A stretch of 64,000 bases of DNA from Bacillus cereus (GTDB lineage Bacteria; Bacillota; Bacilli; Bacillales; Bacillaceae_G). The DNA lies in the NCBI RefSeq assembly GCF_025917685.1, contig NZ_CP089518.1:2915001-2979000 (forward strand). The letters are read 5' to 3'. Under the pieces are notes generated by a model. That model was not told where the DNA came from and did no database searches. It saw nothing but the letters and a program-made list of their open reading frames with translations. Every line of letters begins with the position of its first letter. Positions within the stretch are counted from its first letter, which is position 1. Position numbers and translations under genes: made by a program. Shown one piece after another: positions 1 through 9,156 of this stretch.

Positions 1-79
1 ACTTATTTTTCATCATTACAAGTGTATATACATATGTTACAATCACAGTGCACACTAGAAGAATATGATGGGGGTACGA

Positions 80-871
80 ATGGAAACGTTATTAATCCAG
101 CAAACTGAGAAATCAAATAAGTTTTGGAAAATCGTTGTAAAAGATACAGACTACGTTGTTTTTTACGGAAAGATTGGCACAGCAGGTAGTGTGAAAGCGA
201 CAGAGTTTGAAACAGAAGAAGAATGTATGAAAGAAGCTAACAAACTAGTTACTTCCAAACGTAAAAAAGGATATACAGACCCATGTCTTGGGGAAGATTA
301 CATAAAAGAAAAAACGATAACAGAAGAAGAATTTTGGGAACTACTTGATCGTGCAAAAACGAAAGGTGAAGACCAAGAAGAACAACTCGAATGGCTTACT
401 TCTCACCTTGCTAAACGTACGGTGCATGAAATTGTAGCTTTTGATACGCATATGCATCGCATATTAAAAGATTCTTATACTTCTCATTTATGGGCAGCTG
501 CCTATATTATTATGGGCGGCTGTTCGGATGATTGTTTTGATTACTTCCGCGGATGGTTACTATTCCAAGGAAAAGAAGTTTACAAAACGTGTATTGAAGA
601 TCCAGAACGGTTAATTCCTATATTAGAAAATATGAGCGAATATGACGTTCCTGAAATGGAAGAACTTACTCTATATTATGGTCAAACTGTATATGAAGAA
701 AAGACTGGAAATGAAGAAGATACATACTTTACACTTTATCATGTACTTTCAAATGAAAGAGCCTCTAATATTGACATCGAGTTAGATTGGGATGAAGATG
801 ACGAAGAAGGATTGAAAAAAATGTTACCAAGGTTATGGGAAAAGTACGGGGAAGATCCAATTGAATGGTAG
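80..871 (+). CDS. WGR domain plus DUF4240 protein
   Basis: The first ~75 residues form a WGR domain (FWKIVVKDTDYVVFYGKIG, then a basic stretch KLVTSKRKKGY). In PARPs and related proteins this domain binds DNA ends or other domains. The rest, from about residue 85, matches the DUF4240 type: EEFWELLDRAK, then YIIMGGCSDDCFDYFRGWLL. The C-terminus is very acidic (DWDEDDEEG). I chose ATG at 80 because the GGGGG at 70-74 is a ribosome site for it; ATG at 65 and 68 lie on or before that site. The gene stands alone and ends in a terminator shared with the convergent gene. Cytoplasmic by sequence; the function of this fusion is not known to me. Confidence 0.75.
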   Translation: METLLIQQTEKSNKFWKIVVKDTDYVVFYGKIGTAGSVKATEFETEEECMKEANKLVTSKRKKGYTDPCLGEDYIKEKTITEEEFWELLDRAKTKGEDQEEQLEWLTSHLAKRTVHEIVAFDTHMHRILKDSYTSHLWAAAYIIMGGCSDDCFDYFRGWLLFQGKEVYKTCIEDPERLIPILENMSEYDVPEMEELTLYYGQTVYEEKTGNEEDTYFTLYHVLSNERASNIDIELDWDEDDEEGLKKMLPRLWEKYGEDPIEW

Positions 872-881
872 ATGAATATTA

Positions 882-916
882 GGACTCTGTTTAACAAATA
901 AACAGAGTCCTTTTTT
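882..916. terminator. Bidirectional terminator
   Basis: Perfect 11-bp arms GGACTCTGTTT and AAACAGAGTCC with a short loop, then TTTTTT. It lies between two convergent genes. Confidence 0.85.
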
Positions 917-930
917 CATAGGATTCTTAT

Positions 931-1968
931 TTAAACTCCCTTTATTTCACGCCACTTATCTAATAGTACCTGTTCTCTCTCAATTTCAATACCTGCTTTT
1001 AATTCCCTATCTTTCATATCTCTCATCCATACATATACATCTGTAACCGTATTTTCTAAACTTCTAAAAGTAAGCCCTTCTTTCACGGCACTATCGATAC
1101 TAATAGAAAATCCACCTTTCCATGGCTTCGTTTCACCTTCTAAAGGAAAAGTTTCTGGAATCCATAAAGGCATCTCTGTCCATGGCTCTACTTTATGTTC
1201 CTTCATAAATGATTCATCTATCCAAACGAATTCAGCATCGCTATTCATAACCTTTTTACACGTGTTTAATAGCTCTTCCATCGTCATTTCATAATTCGGA
1301 CCTGTTATATTGAATGTGCCTACTTTATTATTTTCTGCCATGTTTAGTCCAAAGCTAGCGACATCTTTTATATCCACTAATTGCACTGGACGATCCTTTC
1401 TTCCTGGCACTAACACATTACCGCCCTTTGCTACGCGCTGAATCCAGTATGGAAGTCGATCTGTATAATCAAATATTCCTGATAGAAGTCCTGCTCTTAC
1501 ATGTAAAACACGACCCGGCCAATACTTCTCTGCTTCTTTTTCACATAACACTTTAAGCGCACCATAATGCTCAAAAGGAGATATTTCACCATTCTCTACA
1601 GCCTTTATTTGATCAGCCGGTGGTTCAGGTTGTAATGTATAGTCTTCTTTTATGTGGTGGGGAATCCAGTCTTTATATACGGAAAGGCTTGAGATGAATA
1701 TATAGTGTTCAATATTATCTTTAAGTACTTCTCCAACATTCCGAATGTGATGCGGAGAAAACCCACACGTATCTACGACAACATCCCATTTTCGATTTTC
1801 TAAGCTTAATACATCACCATTTCTATCACCGATTAACTGCTCCACTTCAGGAAAAATTTCTTTATTTGTTCCGCGATTAAACAATGTAACTTCATGCCCT
1901 CTTTTTAAAGCCTCATCTACAAAAGCTCTTCCTAAAAAACGTGTACCACCTAGAATTAGAATTTTCAT
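931..1968 (-). CDS. NAD(P)-dependent epimerase/dehydratase (extended SDR)
   Basis: The protein opens with a Rossmann nucleotide motif (ILGGTRFLGRAFVDEAL, GGxxFxG type) followed by FNRG, as in extended SDRs and sugar epimerases. A middle stretch has ISSLSVY, and a later HYGALK gives the YxxxK catalytic pair. Length of 345 aa fits the family. The start has a GGGGGAG site 5 bases upstream. It is a single gene on its strand. The exact substrate (nucleotide sugar or other) cannot be read from sequence. Confidence 0.8.
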   Translation of the reverse strand: MKILILGGTRFLGRAFVDEALKRGHEVTLFNRGTNKEIFPEVEQLIGDRNGDVLSLENRKWDVVVDTCGFSPHHIRNVGEVLKDNIEHYIFISSLSVYKDWIPHHIKEDYTLQPEPPADQIKAVENGEISPFEHYGALKVLCEKEAEKYWPGRVLHVRAGLLSGIFDYTDRLPYWIQRVAKGGNVLVPGRKDRPVQLVDIKDVASFGLNMAENNKVGTFNITGPNYEMTMEELLNTCKKVMNSDAEFVWIDESFMKEHKVEPWTEMPLWIPETFPLEGETKPWKGGFSISIDSAVKEGLTFRSLENTVTDVYVWMRDMKDRELKAGIEIEREQVLLDKWREIKGV

Positions 1969-2284
1969 GGTTCTCCCCCATTCGCGATTAAAAATCCTTT
2001 CTAATGTTTAACGATTTTTTGTTGTGAAAAGTTACGGTGGATTTGTTGTTTTTCTTTAATTCTATAAGTAAAAAAGAGACCATTTTGAAAAATTAATCAA
2101 GATGGTTTCTAAATTAAAAAGTAATTATATTTTATATGTATCTTAATTAAATTGCTAACTCTCATTCTGTTCATTAATTCTTTAACTCCGCACAACTTCC
2201 CCATCAACAACGAAAAAATAAGTCCGATGCAAAGGCATCGAACTTATTTTTTTAAGCTTGATAGCTAATAGGTTTGAATTAAAA
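1969..2284. other. Intergenic stretch with two hairpins
   Basis: No ORF is convincing here. A weak inverted repeat (AGAGACCAT ... ATGGTTTCT) lies near 2074-2112. A strong hairpin at 2216-2249 is annotated separately. Otherwise I see nothing but AT-rich sequence. Confidence 0.5.
2216..2249 (-). terminator. Terminator of the SDR gene
   Basis: 15-bp arms AAATAAGTCCGATGC and GCATCGAACTTATTT with a 4-base loop, one non-matching pair, and A/T runs on both sides. It sits just downstream of the minus-strand SDR gene. Confidence 0.8.
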
Positions 2285-3043
2285 TTAATATGAAGTCCAA
2301 CCTCCGTCTACAGAAATCACTTGTCCGTTTACGAAACTAGCTTCGTCTGAGCCTAAGAAGATAGCCAGTTGTGCAACTTCTTCTGGTTGTCCAGCACGTG
2401 GATTAATTGCCATACCTAATGCTTGGCGGCTCGCACCAAATTCGCTCACATTCGTCATTGTAGAAGCAATGTTTGTTATGACTGCTCCAGGAGCGATACC
2501 GTTACAACGGATGTTGTTGTTCGCATACATAAAGGCCGTGTTTTTTGTTAGGCCAACGACTGCATGTTTAGATGCTGTGTAAGCAGCACCAGCACGTGCA
2601 CCGTATAATCCACCTGCAGAAATATTATTGACGATCGTACCATGTCCTTGTTCCAAGAATAGATTCACTGCAATACGCATTGTTTTCATTACAGATACTG
2701 TATTCACAGAGAAAACCTTCTCCCAGCGTTCGTCTGAAACTTCACCAACAGGCTCCATTCCATCCATGATACCTGCATTATTAACAAGAATATCTAATTT
2801 CCCGTAAGCTTGTTTTGTTTCATCGAAAAGACGTTGAACATCTTCATCGGAGGTAACGTTTGTTTGAACAGCAATGGCCTCTGCACCTGTAGCTTTAATT
2901 CCTTGTACTACATGTTGAGCCCCTTCTAAGTTTAAGTCTGATACAACGACTTTTGCTCCTTCTTTTGCATAACCTTCTGCAATTGCTTTCCCCATGCCTG
3001 ACGCAGCACCAGTGACAATTGCTACTTTACCTTTTAATCTCAT
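2285..3043 (-). CDS. Short-chain dehydrogenase/reductase (classical SDR)
   Basis: Classical 252-aa SDR. Seen motifs: cofactor loop TGAASGMG near residue 12, NNAG near 89, and the catalytic YTASK with an upstream Ser (NNISAGG). VSDLN at the end of beta-2 has an acidic residue, which usually favours NAD over NADP. The C-terminal SVDGGW is typical. Substrate unknown; annotation pipelines often call such genes glucose 1-dehydrogenase or 3-oxoacyl-ACP reductase. The ribosome site AAAGGGGG is well placed. It is divergent from a TetR regulator that probably controls it. Confidence 0.85.
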   Translation of the reverse strand: MRLKGKVAIVTGAASGMGKAIAEGYAKEGAKVVVSDLNLEGAQHVVQGIKATGAEAIAVQTNVTSDEDVQRLFDETKQAYGKLDILVNNAGIMDGMEPVGEVSDERWEKVFSVNTVSVMKTMRIAVNLFLEQGHGTIVNNISAGGLYGARAGAAYTASKHAVVGLTKNTAFMYANNNIRCNGIAPGAVITNIASTMTNVSEFGASRQALGMAINPRAGQPEEVAQLAIFLGSDEASFVNGQVISVDGGWTSY

Positions 3044-3077
3044 CTGAAACGGCCCCCTTTGTCTTTTATTGCACAGT

Positions 3078-3177
3078 TGTTCAATAAAAATTATAATAAT
3101 ATAAAAGAACGCTTACAATGAGCAAAAAAACGATAAATGTTCAATAATTAACACATCGTAAGAAATGTGTTCAATAA
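3078..3177. promoter_or_regulatory. Three TGTTCAATAA repeats between SDR and TetR genes
   Basis: The ten-base word TGTTCAATAA occurs at 3078-3087, 3138-3147 and 3168-3177, all in the same orientation. The first copy is also the right half of an imperfect palindrome (TTTTATTG ... TTCAATAAAA). The third ends just before the ribosome site of the TetR gene. Likely operator half-sites for the neighbouring regulator; this is inferred from position. Confidence 0.55.
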
Positions 3178-3192
3178 GAGGTGAAAAAAATA

Positions 3193-3756
3193 ATGCGTAC
3201 AGATATGCGTATTGTGAAAACAAAAGAGGCGTTACATAACGCATTGTTAGAATTATTAAACGAAAAAACTTTAGAAGTCATCTCCATCTCGGAAGTTTGT
3301 AGAAAAGCAAAAATAAATCGTGGTACATTTTACTTGCATTATAAACAAGTAGAAGATTTATTTGAGGAGTATTTTAAAGAAATTACAGCAGATTTGACAC
3401 GTTCTTATCAAGAACCTTATCGCTATGTATCAGTATTGAAAACTAGTAAATTAGATCCTTCTACAATTCGGATTTTTCATCATATCGAAAAATATAAAAC
3501 TTTCTATAGAATTGTTTTTTCCAAAAGGGTTCCTTTAATGTACTATTATTTATTTTTTGAGGAAATAAAGCATTTGTTACTTCAAGATAAAGAGGCTTTG
3601 CTTAAAGAAGGAGTGAACCATTCACTTTATTGTTCCTACCAAGCGAATGCGATTATTGGCATCATTATTCAGTGGTATCAAAATGATTTTTCTTATAATA
3701 CAAGTTATTTAAATGATCAACTTGTTCAATTTTTAAATATAGGAGTAGACGGCTAA
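3193..3756 (+). CDS. TetR/AcrR family transcriptional regulator
   Basis: N-terminal helix-turn-helix of the TetR type (ISISEVCRKAKINRGTFYLHY, with the hallmark GTFYLHYK) followed by a ligand-binding half with no close functional clue. I chose ATG at 3193: the AGAGGTG at 3177-3183 is well spaced for it, while the GTG at 3181 lies inside that site. Gives 187 aa. Divergent from an SDR gene with three repeated sites between, so a role as repressor of the SDR and of itself is likely but unproven. Confidence 0.8.
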   Translation: MRTDMRIVKTKEALHNALLELLNEKTLEVISISEVCRKAKINRGTFYLHYKQVEDLFEEYFKEITADLTRSYQEPYRYVSVLKTSKLDPSTIRIFHHIEKYKTFYRIVFSKRVPLMYYYLFFEEIKHLLLQDKEALLKEGVNHSLYCSYQANAIIGIIIQWYQNDFSYNTSYLNDQLVQFLNIGVDG

Positions 3757-3861
3757 TTTAAAACAAAGTTGTTTTATGGAATTATTCATTCCGTCTATTT
3801 TCATTTCATATATAATTAAAATATCGGATGTTCGATTAACAACTTATATATACTTAGGTAG

Positions 3862-4617
3862 GTGAAAAATATTAATAGAAACATAGTTTATCATTCTACA
3901 TTATGTATTTATTGTCTCACATCGCTTGTATATATTATCTTGCTGAACATAGAAAATGGTCGTAATTATTTAGGGTTTACGATGGTTGTTCCGCTTTTAG
4001 CTGTTATTTTATATCAGAAATTATATAAGAAACAAAAAATAGTTCATACATTTGGATTTTCACGTCCAAAAATAAAAACACTACTCTTCTCCATTTTATT
4101 TCCACTATTTCTAGGACTATGTCTCCATTTTTATTTTTATATTTATAATATTAAGTTCCTATATAATCATTGGAATGAATTAAGATTTCTCTTGCTTATT
4201 GGTCTTACAATTGGATCTTTATCTGCATTATTAGAGGAAATCATATGGCGTGGAAATTTTCATTACCATTTACGAAAAAAATACTCATTAACGCAAACAG
4301 CAATCATTACTGCATCACTTTGGTCTTTTTGGCATTTACCAGTATCAATCTTTTATAAAAACTATGAGTTATGGTTTGTAGGAATATTAAGCTATCTCTC
4401 TTTATTATTTATATTATCTATAATTTTGACGTATACGAGAGAGTATAGTCGTTCTGTAATAACACCTGCAATTTTACATGGTATGTTTAATGTATTTTAT
4501 TTAACAAACGGAGTGGAAACCACGAACGATATTAGCCTAATGGAATTAATTAAATTTATATTGCTGGTAATTGTGTTTGGCATGATGTACATTATACATC
4601 GAAAAGTTAAAGAATAA
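3862..4617 (+). CDS. CPBP family intramembrane metalloprotease
   Basis: Strongly hydrophobic protein with about seven membrane segments. The CPBP (Abi) signature EEIIWRG, with the paired Glu then R, is near residue 122; a following FWHLP and a later HGMFN supply the other metal-binding histidines. Family members are Rce1-like membrane proteases, in Firmicutes often tied to bacteriocin immunity or surface protein handling. Start is uncertain. GTG at 3862 has the AGG only 3 bases upstream, whereas GGTG at 3861-3864 is well spaced for an in-frame ATT at 3871. No partner gene nearby. Confidence 0.75.
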   Translation: MKNINRNIVYHSTLCIYCLTSLVYIILLNIENGRNYLGFTMVVPLLAVILYQKLYKKQKIVHTFGFSRPKIKTLLFSILFPLFLGLCLHFYFYIYNIKFLYNHWNELRFLLLIGLTIGSLSALLEEIIWRGNFHYHLRKKYSLTQTAIITASLWSFWHLPVSIFYKNYELWFVGILSYLSLLFILSIILTYTREYSRSVITPAILHGMFNVFYLTNGVETTNDISLMELIKFILLVIVFGMMYIIHRKVKE

Positions 4618-4680
4618 TTTACAATAACAGAAAAAGGTGTTTCAGCTTGCAGTTTAATATACCTTAATTAACTCATAAGT

Positions 4681-4726
4681 ACTTCAACACCTTGCAATTA
4701 TTCAATAATCGTATAGGTGTTGAAGT
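4681..4726. terminator. Nested hairpin after the CPBP gene
   Basis: Perfect 12-bp arms ACTTCAACACCT and AGGTGTTGAAGT. The 22-base loop itself contains ATTATT-C-AATAAT. Followed by TTTTC on the plus strand. Probably a terminator serving the plus-strand gene. Confidence 0.5.
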
Positions 4727-4835
4727 TTTCTAATCTTAATTTAACGAATTCTTTCTCACAACACTTACTTCTATCATGGAGAACAAAAAAATTATAACTA
4801 AATCTTTTATTCTCATTTTCATAAAAATACACATC

Positions 4836-5777
4836 TTAATCTTTTAAATAAGGAAGGATACAGTCTTTAATTAAATCCCATCTATCCCCCGCTTCCGGTA
4901 CAATTTCAGATGCAATCGCCACCACCAATTCCTTCTCCGGTATACAACAAATCACATTTCCACCATCGCCCATTGCACAATATGAAAAGATACCATCTTC
5001 TTCTCGTAACCACCATAAGTACCCATAACGGTTTGGATTCATCGCTATTGATTCTTGTACCCATGATTTCGAAACAATTTGTTTTCCATTCTGAATACCA
5101 TTGTTCAAATACATTTGTCCAAACTTAGCCATACCTCTAACTGTTAACGTCAGTCCCCAGCCACCAGTTGAAATACCATTTGGATCATGAACCCATCCTT
5201 TCACATCTTTTCCGAATAAGTCATCGAATCCAAATGCTTTCATATTGTAGTTTGGAATTTCTCTCATACCGATTTGCTGGAATAGGTATTCATTCGCAAA
5301 CCCACGAGCACTTTTCCCTGTTATACTCGTAATAATTGCTGATAGTAAATGTGCTCCTGCGGATGAATATTTAAAAGGTCCAATTTCTCCGCCGTTCCCA
5401 ATTCTATTAAGTGTATACTGCACCCAGTCCTCTTGTGTACATAGTTCTTCTAACGGTTCCTGCCAGTCTGCAAAAGGGTATGGAGCTGTCATTGTAAGAA
5501 GGTGCCGCACTGTTACTTCAGAAGAATTAGAATTATGTTCTGGAAAAAACTCTATTACTTTTTGATCAACGCTTTTTATATACCCTTTATCTACACATAT
5601 CCCAATTAACGCAGAAATAATCGTTTTTGTGACTGATGCTACATGAAATGTATCATCTGGACCGTGGCCATTATAATATTTTTCAAAAATAACATTACCT
5701 TTCTGTACTACTAGCATACCGTTTATATTTTTATAGTCTTCTTTTATTTTACAATCTAATTTTCCAACAATTTTCAT
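4836..5777 (-). CDS. Serine hydrolase, class C beta-lactamase/PBP fold
   Basis: Beta-lactamase-related serine hydrolase (PF00144 type), 313 aa. S48-x-x-K51 (ASVTK) is the nucleophile pair and Y137-S-S is the YxN-like element. GDGG near the C-terminus is in the place of the KTG box. No signal peptide or membrane segment, so probably cytoplasmic, such as an esterase or peptidase. Ribosome site GGGGGAAG. Lies 23 bases downstream of an AraC-GyrI regulator on the same strand, so probably co-transcribed. Confidence 0.8.
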   Translation of the reverse strand: MKIVGKLDCKIKEDYKNINGMLVVQKGNVIFEKYYNGHGPDDTFHVASVTKTIISALIGICVDKGYIKSVDQKVIEFFPEHNSNSSEVTVRHLLTMTAPYPFADWQEPLEELCTQEDWVQYTLNRIGNGGEIGPFKYSSAGAHLLSAIITSITGKSARGFANEYLFQQIGMREIPNYNMKAFGFDDLFGKDVKGWVHDPNGISTGGWGLTLTVRGMAKFGQMYLNNGIQNGKQIVSKSWVQESIAMNPNRYGYLWWLREEDGIFSYCAMGDGGNVICCIPEKELVVAIASEIVPEAGDRWDLIKDCILPYLKD

Positions 5778-5800
5778 TGTTCTTCCCCCTTAATCTACAA

Positions 5801-6691
5801 TTAAAAAGGTTCGATAGGTACATATATTTCAACTATATGTTTATGTTCTGGGTGCTGCCTTGGATCATTTTTATACAATTCAAAAGGATACGAATCTCTC
5901 GGTTTATATCCGCTATTTGGTAACCACTCACCGTATAAAAAATCCCATGCCCCTTTATATTCATCTTGGCGTATTTCAAAATGACCTATCGCATATTTCC
6001 CTGAAGGTATTACCATTATTCCTATATCGTTCGTTTCTAATGCTAACTCATTCGGAATTGTTATACATAGACTTGTTCTTAAATGATAGTCCTCAGTAAA
6101 TTCATGATGATCATGGTAAATGGTTAATACTTTCGTATCCTCAAATATATGATAGTTTTGCTCAATTGCGTAATGAAATAGTTTCTCTATCATTTTTGGA
6201 AAAGCTATAGTTAACTCTTCATATGTACCGATATGTCTTATGTATGCGACGTTTATATTGTCCACTGTTACAATTTCGACCTCTCCTCGAACCTTCTTAC
6301 ATTCATTGTATTGAGAAGTTTCACTTAGGTCTTTGCAATTCTTGCTATTATGATTTCTATAGTTGGACGGACTTACACCGTAATAATTTTTAAATGTCCG
6401 GGAGAAAACTGCTGAATCAGTGAATCCGAAGTGATAAGCAATATCTGTAATTGTCATATCTGGACGATAAGTAAGTAGATGTGTTGCTCTTTCTAATTTC
6501 AAACGATTCATGTACCGAGATAACGGCTCATCCACTATCCCTTTAAAAATTCTATGAAAGTGAAACTTTAAAAAGCCTGCTACATCGGCTAACTCTTCAA
6601 TTGAAAGTGAATCATTTATGTGTGATTCTATATAATCTTGAACTTTATAAATACGCCGTAAATACTCGTTTTTACTTTGAGAATTCTCCAT
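5801..6691 (-). CDS. AraC family regulator with GyrI-like effector domain
   Basis: Residues ~10-110 are two AraC-type HTH motifs (SIEELADVAGFLKFHFHRIF and ITDIAYHFGFTDSAVFSRTF, ending YYGVSPSNYR). Residues ~135-295 are a GyrI-like small-molecule domain (VAYIRHIGTYEEL, YPFELY, EIYVPI). This Rob/BmrR-like layout usually senses toxic amphipathic compounds. I chose the second ATG at 6691 because GAGGAGG is too close to the first ATG. It leads a likely two-gene unit with the serine hydrolase. Confidence 0.85.
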   Translation of the reverse strand: MENSQSKNEYLRRIYKVQDYIESHINDSLSIEELADVAGFLKFHFHRIFKGIVDEPLSRYMNRLKLERATHLLTYRPDMTITDIAYHFGFTDSAVFSRTFKNYYGVSPSNYRNHNSKNCKDLSETSQYNECKKVRGEVEIVTVDNINVAYIRHIGTYEELTIAFPKMIEKLFHYAIEQNYHIFEDTKVLTIYHDHHEFTEDYHLRTSLCITIPNELALETNDIGIMVIPSGKYAIGHFEIRQDEYKGAWDFLYGEWLPNSGYKPRDSYPFELYKNDPRQHPEHKHIVEIYVPIEPF

Positions 6692-6739
6692 ATTCATACC
6701 TCCTCACAACAAAAAGACTAACAATATGTTAGCCCATTC

Positions 6740-7210
6740 TTACACATGTTTTAAAAATAAAACTCTACCCCCGCCGTTCCCATCATAATTTTTATGTACG
6801 GATACACCATCTATCTCATCATCTCCAGCTTCAATTTGAAAGCCGATTTCTTGATGAAATTGTATCGATTTTTTATTAACTGGTGACGTGATTGCTTTTA
6901 CAACTTTACGGTTGCTTGCACGAGCGACATCAAAGAAATAAGAATATAACGTCGTTGCAATTCCTTTTCTTCTATACTCCGGATTTACGCCGATAAAATG
7001 AACGTATGCTTCATCTTTATGCGTTTGTGAAAAAAATCCACATAAGAAACCTAACGTTTTTCCATCTTCTTCAATGATAAAACTCGTTTCTTGAAAGTGA
7101 ACGAAAAACAGCTTCGGCAACATATTAGCCATGTTTCTCCCGCCCCACCAATCATTTAATACAGAATGAATCTTTACATAATCTTCCCCTTGAATGTTTC
7201 TTACTTGCAT
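6740..7210 (-). CDS. GNAT family N-acetyltransferase
   Basis: GNAT fold: VHFIGVNPEYRRKGIATTLYSYF carries the R/Q-x-x-G-x-A acetyl-CoA loop (YRRKGIAT), followed by IQFHQEIGFQIEAGD (motif B). I set the start at 7210 since GAGAGGGAG lies just upstream; a longer reading frame would overlap the next gene. 156 aa. Substrate unknown. Follows the zinc-ribbon membrane protein gene by 17 bases, so likely in one transcript with it. Confidence 0.8.
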   Translation of the reverse strand: MQVRNIQGEDYVKIHSVLNDWWGGRNMANMLPKLFFVHFQETSFIIEEDGKTLGFLCGFFSQTHKDEAYVHFIGVNPEYRRKGIATTLYSYFFDVARASNRKVVKAITSPVNKKSIQFHQEIGFQIEAGDDEIDGVSVHKNYDGNGGGRVLFLKHV

Positions 7211-7227
7211 GTATTTCTCCCTCTCAC

Positions 7228-7629
7228 TCACTTCATTTTTTCATATATTTTAATAACCGTTTCGACTAAAAGAATGAATACCCAAATACCTGAAAATACA
7301 AGCACAGACTGGAATATCGATCCAATTACCATAACACCAACTGCACCTGTTATTGAAAATGATATTCCACCAAGCCCTGGATCCTGTATAAGTGCTCCAG
7401 CAGAAAAAGCAGTTATAATAGATACTATTAAATAAATAACACTCATTATTTTTAATATTTTTATAGAAAGATACGAAGTTTGTTCTTTCTCCACTTGTGA
7501 TAATTCGATTTCGCCACTCGCAATTCCTTTTTGTAGACAATCTTCACATAAAAATTCTTCCTTAATTTTTTTACCACCATGCAATGTACCTGTTATTTCT
7601 TTACATCGGGAACACTTTCGGTTTATCAT
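7228..7629 (-). CDS. Small membrane protein with N-terminal zinc ribbon
   Basis: 133 aa. Two CxxC pairs (CSRCKE near residue 6 and CEDCLQ near 28) form a likely zinc ribbon. Two hydrophobic segments follow, about 55-80 and 90-125. I do not recognise a named family. Upstream of and close to a GNAT gene. Topology suggests a cytoplasmic zinc knuckle on a membrane anchor; the function is unknown. Confidence 0.6.
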   Translation of the reverse strand: MINRKCSRCKEITGTLHGGKKIKEEFLCEDCLQKGIASGEIELSQVEKEQTSYLSIKILKIMSVIYLIVSIITAFSAGALIQDPGLGGISFSITGAVGVMVIGSIFQSVLVFSGIWVFILLVETVIKIYEKMK

Positions 7630-7725
7630 TTTCGTACCACTCCAATCTAATAAGATTATACTTATATAATTCTACATTTACCTTAATATTACTTTTATGT
7701 ATTTTATAGAGAAATGAGGTGTTTT

Positions 7726-8178
7726 ATGATGTCTAAACTTACTTTTGGTTATAAAAAGCCCACTGAACAGTATGTATTACGACCTAGTTGCTATGCGGTT
7801 ATTTTTAACGATACTTGCTCAAAAGTGGCTGTTATCCAAAAAGGAGATCGTTACTTTTTACCTGGTGGCGGTATGGAAGGTCAAGAAACCAAAGAAGAAT
7901 GTTTACATCGTGAATTGCTCGAGGAATTAGGATGGGCAATTGAAATTGATCAATATTTCGGTAATGCAGCACGATATTTTTATGCAGAAAAGGAAGATAC
8001 ACATTATTTAAATGATGGGTTCTTTTATATTGCGAACATGGTGCAAAAACAAACTGAAAACTGTGAGGAGGATCATGTTTTACGGTGGATGTCTCCATTA
8101 CATGCTGTAGAGCTTCTCATTCACGATCATCAAAAATGGGCTGTTGAACAAGCGCTTTTATTACGAAATAAAAAATGA
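7726..8178 (+). CDS. Nudix hydrolase
   Basis: Complete Nudix box: G, five residues, E, seven residues, then RELLEELG (GGMEGQETKEECLHRELLEE), near residues 48-70. Nudix enzymes cleave nucleoside diphosphates linked to another moiety using Mg2+ held by the RE..EE glutamates. Start at 7726 (or 7729) because AGGTG at 7717-7721 is the ribosome site; ATG at 7714 precedes it. About 150 aa. Stand-alone gene; substrate unknown. Confidence 0.85.
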   Translation: MMSKLTFGYKKPTEQYVLRPSCYAVIFNDTCSKVAVIQKGDRYFLPGGGMEGQETKEECLHRELLEELGWAIEIDQYFGNAARYFYAEKEDTHYLNDGFFYIANMVQKQTENCEEDHVLRWMSPLHAVELLIHDHQKWAVEQALLLRNKK

Positions 8179-8208
8179 TCTCCTTCTATATGAAAGAGAT
8201 CATTTTTA
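8175..8208. terminator. Bidirectional terminator
   Basis: ATGATCTC and GAGATCAT arms (8175-8182, 8196-8203), with A-run before and TTTTT after. Lies between convergent genes. Confidence 0.75.
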
Positions 8209-8211
8209 CTA

Positions 8212-9123
8212 CTAACTTACTTTTTTCAAATTGAGAGCTGGCTTTTTGATTCCGCTCTTTTTTACAACATATAAACCGATGAAGATAATAAGTCCACCAA
8301 CGAGTTGCATCATATTAATTTGCTCTCCAATTGTTACAGCTGCAAAGATAACTGCGAATAATGGTACAAGATACATATAAACCATTACTTTCGTTGAGCC
8401 TATTTTACTAATACCAACATACCACATGGCAAGTCCGAAGATTGTCGCAAAGACGATTGAATATGCTAGTGATCCCCAGCTTGGCATATCTACTGGCCAC
8501 GTTAACGTATTTACGTTGAATAAACAATATACAACAAGCGGTACAATTCCAATTAAAGTAGACCATGATGTGACTCTCATTGCGGAGTATTTTGTAATAA
8601 GTGGTTGCGCTAAAATTGGATACCATCCCCACGCAATTGCTGCGACTAATCCAATTACATTTCCGAGCCACGCATACTCGTATGTAGCTCCTCCCGTATG
8701 CCCTGTTAATAAAACGAATGCTGCACCAATAAATGCTACTATTGAGCCAATTTGTACTTTCATCGAAAAACGTTCTTGTTTGTGTAATACTGCTAATATT
8801 CCTGTAAAAATAGGTGACATCGCAATTAATAATGAGGCGTTCGTTGCTGAAGTATATTTCACAGATAGCATAAACATCGTTTGATACATTGTCGTACCAA
8901 CGATACCGACTGCTACTAATCGTAACCAATCTTTTCTTTCAATACGTAATGAGCGTTCCATTAAAAATGTAATAAGTAATAATACCGGCGATGCTACTAA
9001 AAATCGTAAACTATTAAATTGAATGGATGACATAAATGCCACGCCATACTTTCCAATTGTATAATTTGCTCCCCATACTAAAGCAACTGATACTAGGAGC
9101 CACTCCATTTGCCATCGTTTCAT
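8212..9123 (-). CDS. EamA family (DMT) transporter
   Basis: About ten membrane helices in two EamA repeats. Typical stretches are WGANYTIGKYG in helix 1 and the second half ending in FIGLYVV. Such carriers export amino acids or other metabolites. I set the start at 9123 from the GGGGAG ribosome site; a longer frame to 9174 has no site. Divergent from a MocR regulator, a very common pairing, so its expression is probably controlled by that regulator. Confidence 0.85.
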   Translation of the reverse strand: MKRWQMEWLLVSVALVWGANYTIGKYGVAFMSSIQFNSLRFLVASPVLLLITFLMERSLRIERKDWLRLVAVGIVGTTMYQTMFMLSVKYTSATNASLLIAMSPIFTGILAVLHKQERFSMKVQIGSIVAFIGAAFVLLTGHTGGATYEYAWLGNVIGLVAAIAWGWYPILAQPLITKYSAMRVTSWSTLIGIVPLVVYCLFNVNTLTWPVDMPSWGSLAYSIVFATIFGLAMWYVGISKIGSTKVMVYMYLVPLFAVIFAAVTIGEQINMMQLVGGLIIFIGLYVVKKSGIKKPALNLKKVS

Positions 9124-9156
9124 CCGAATCTCCCCTTCCATATTTAGCATAGTAAA

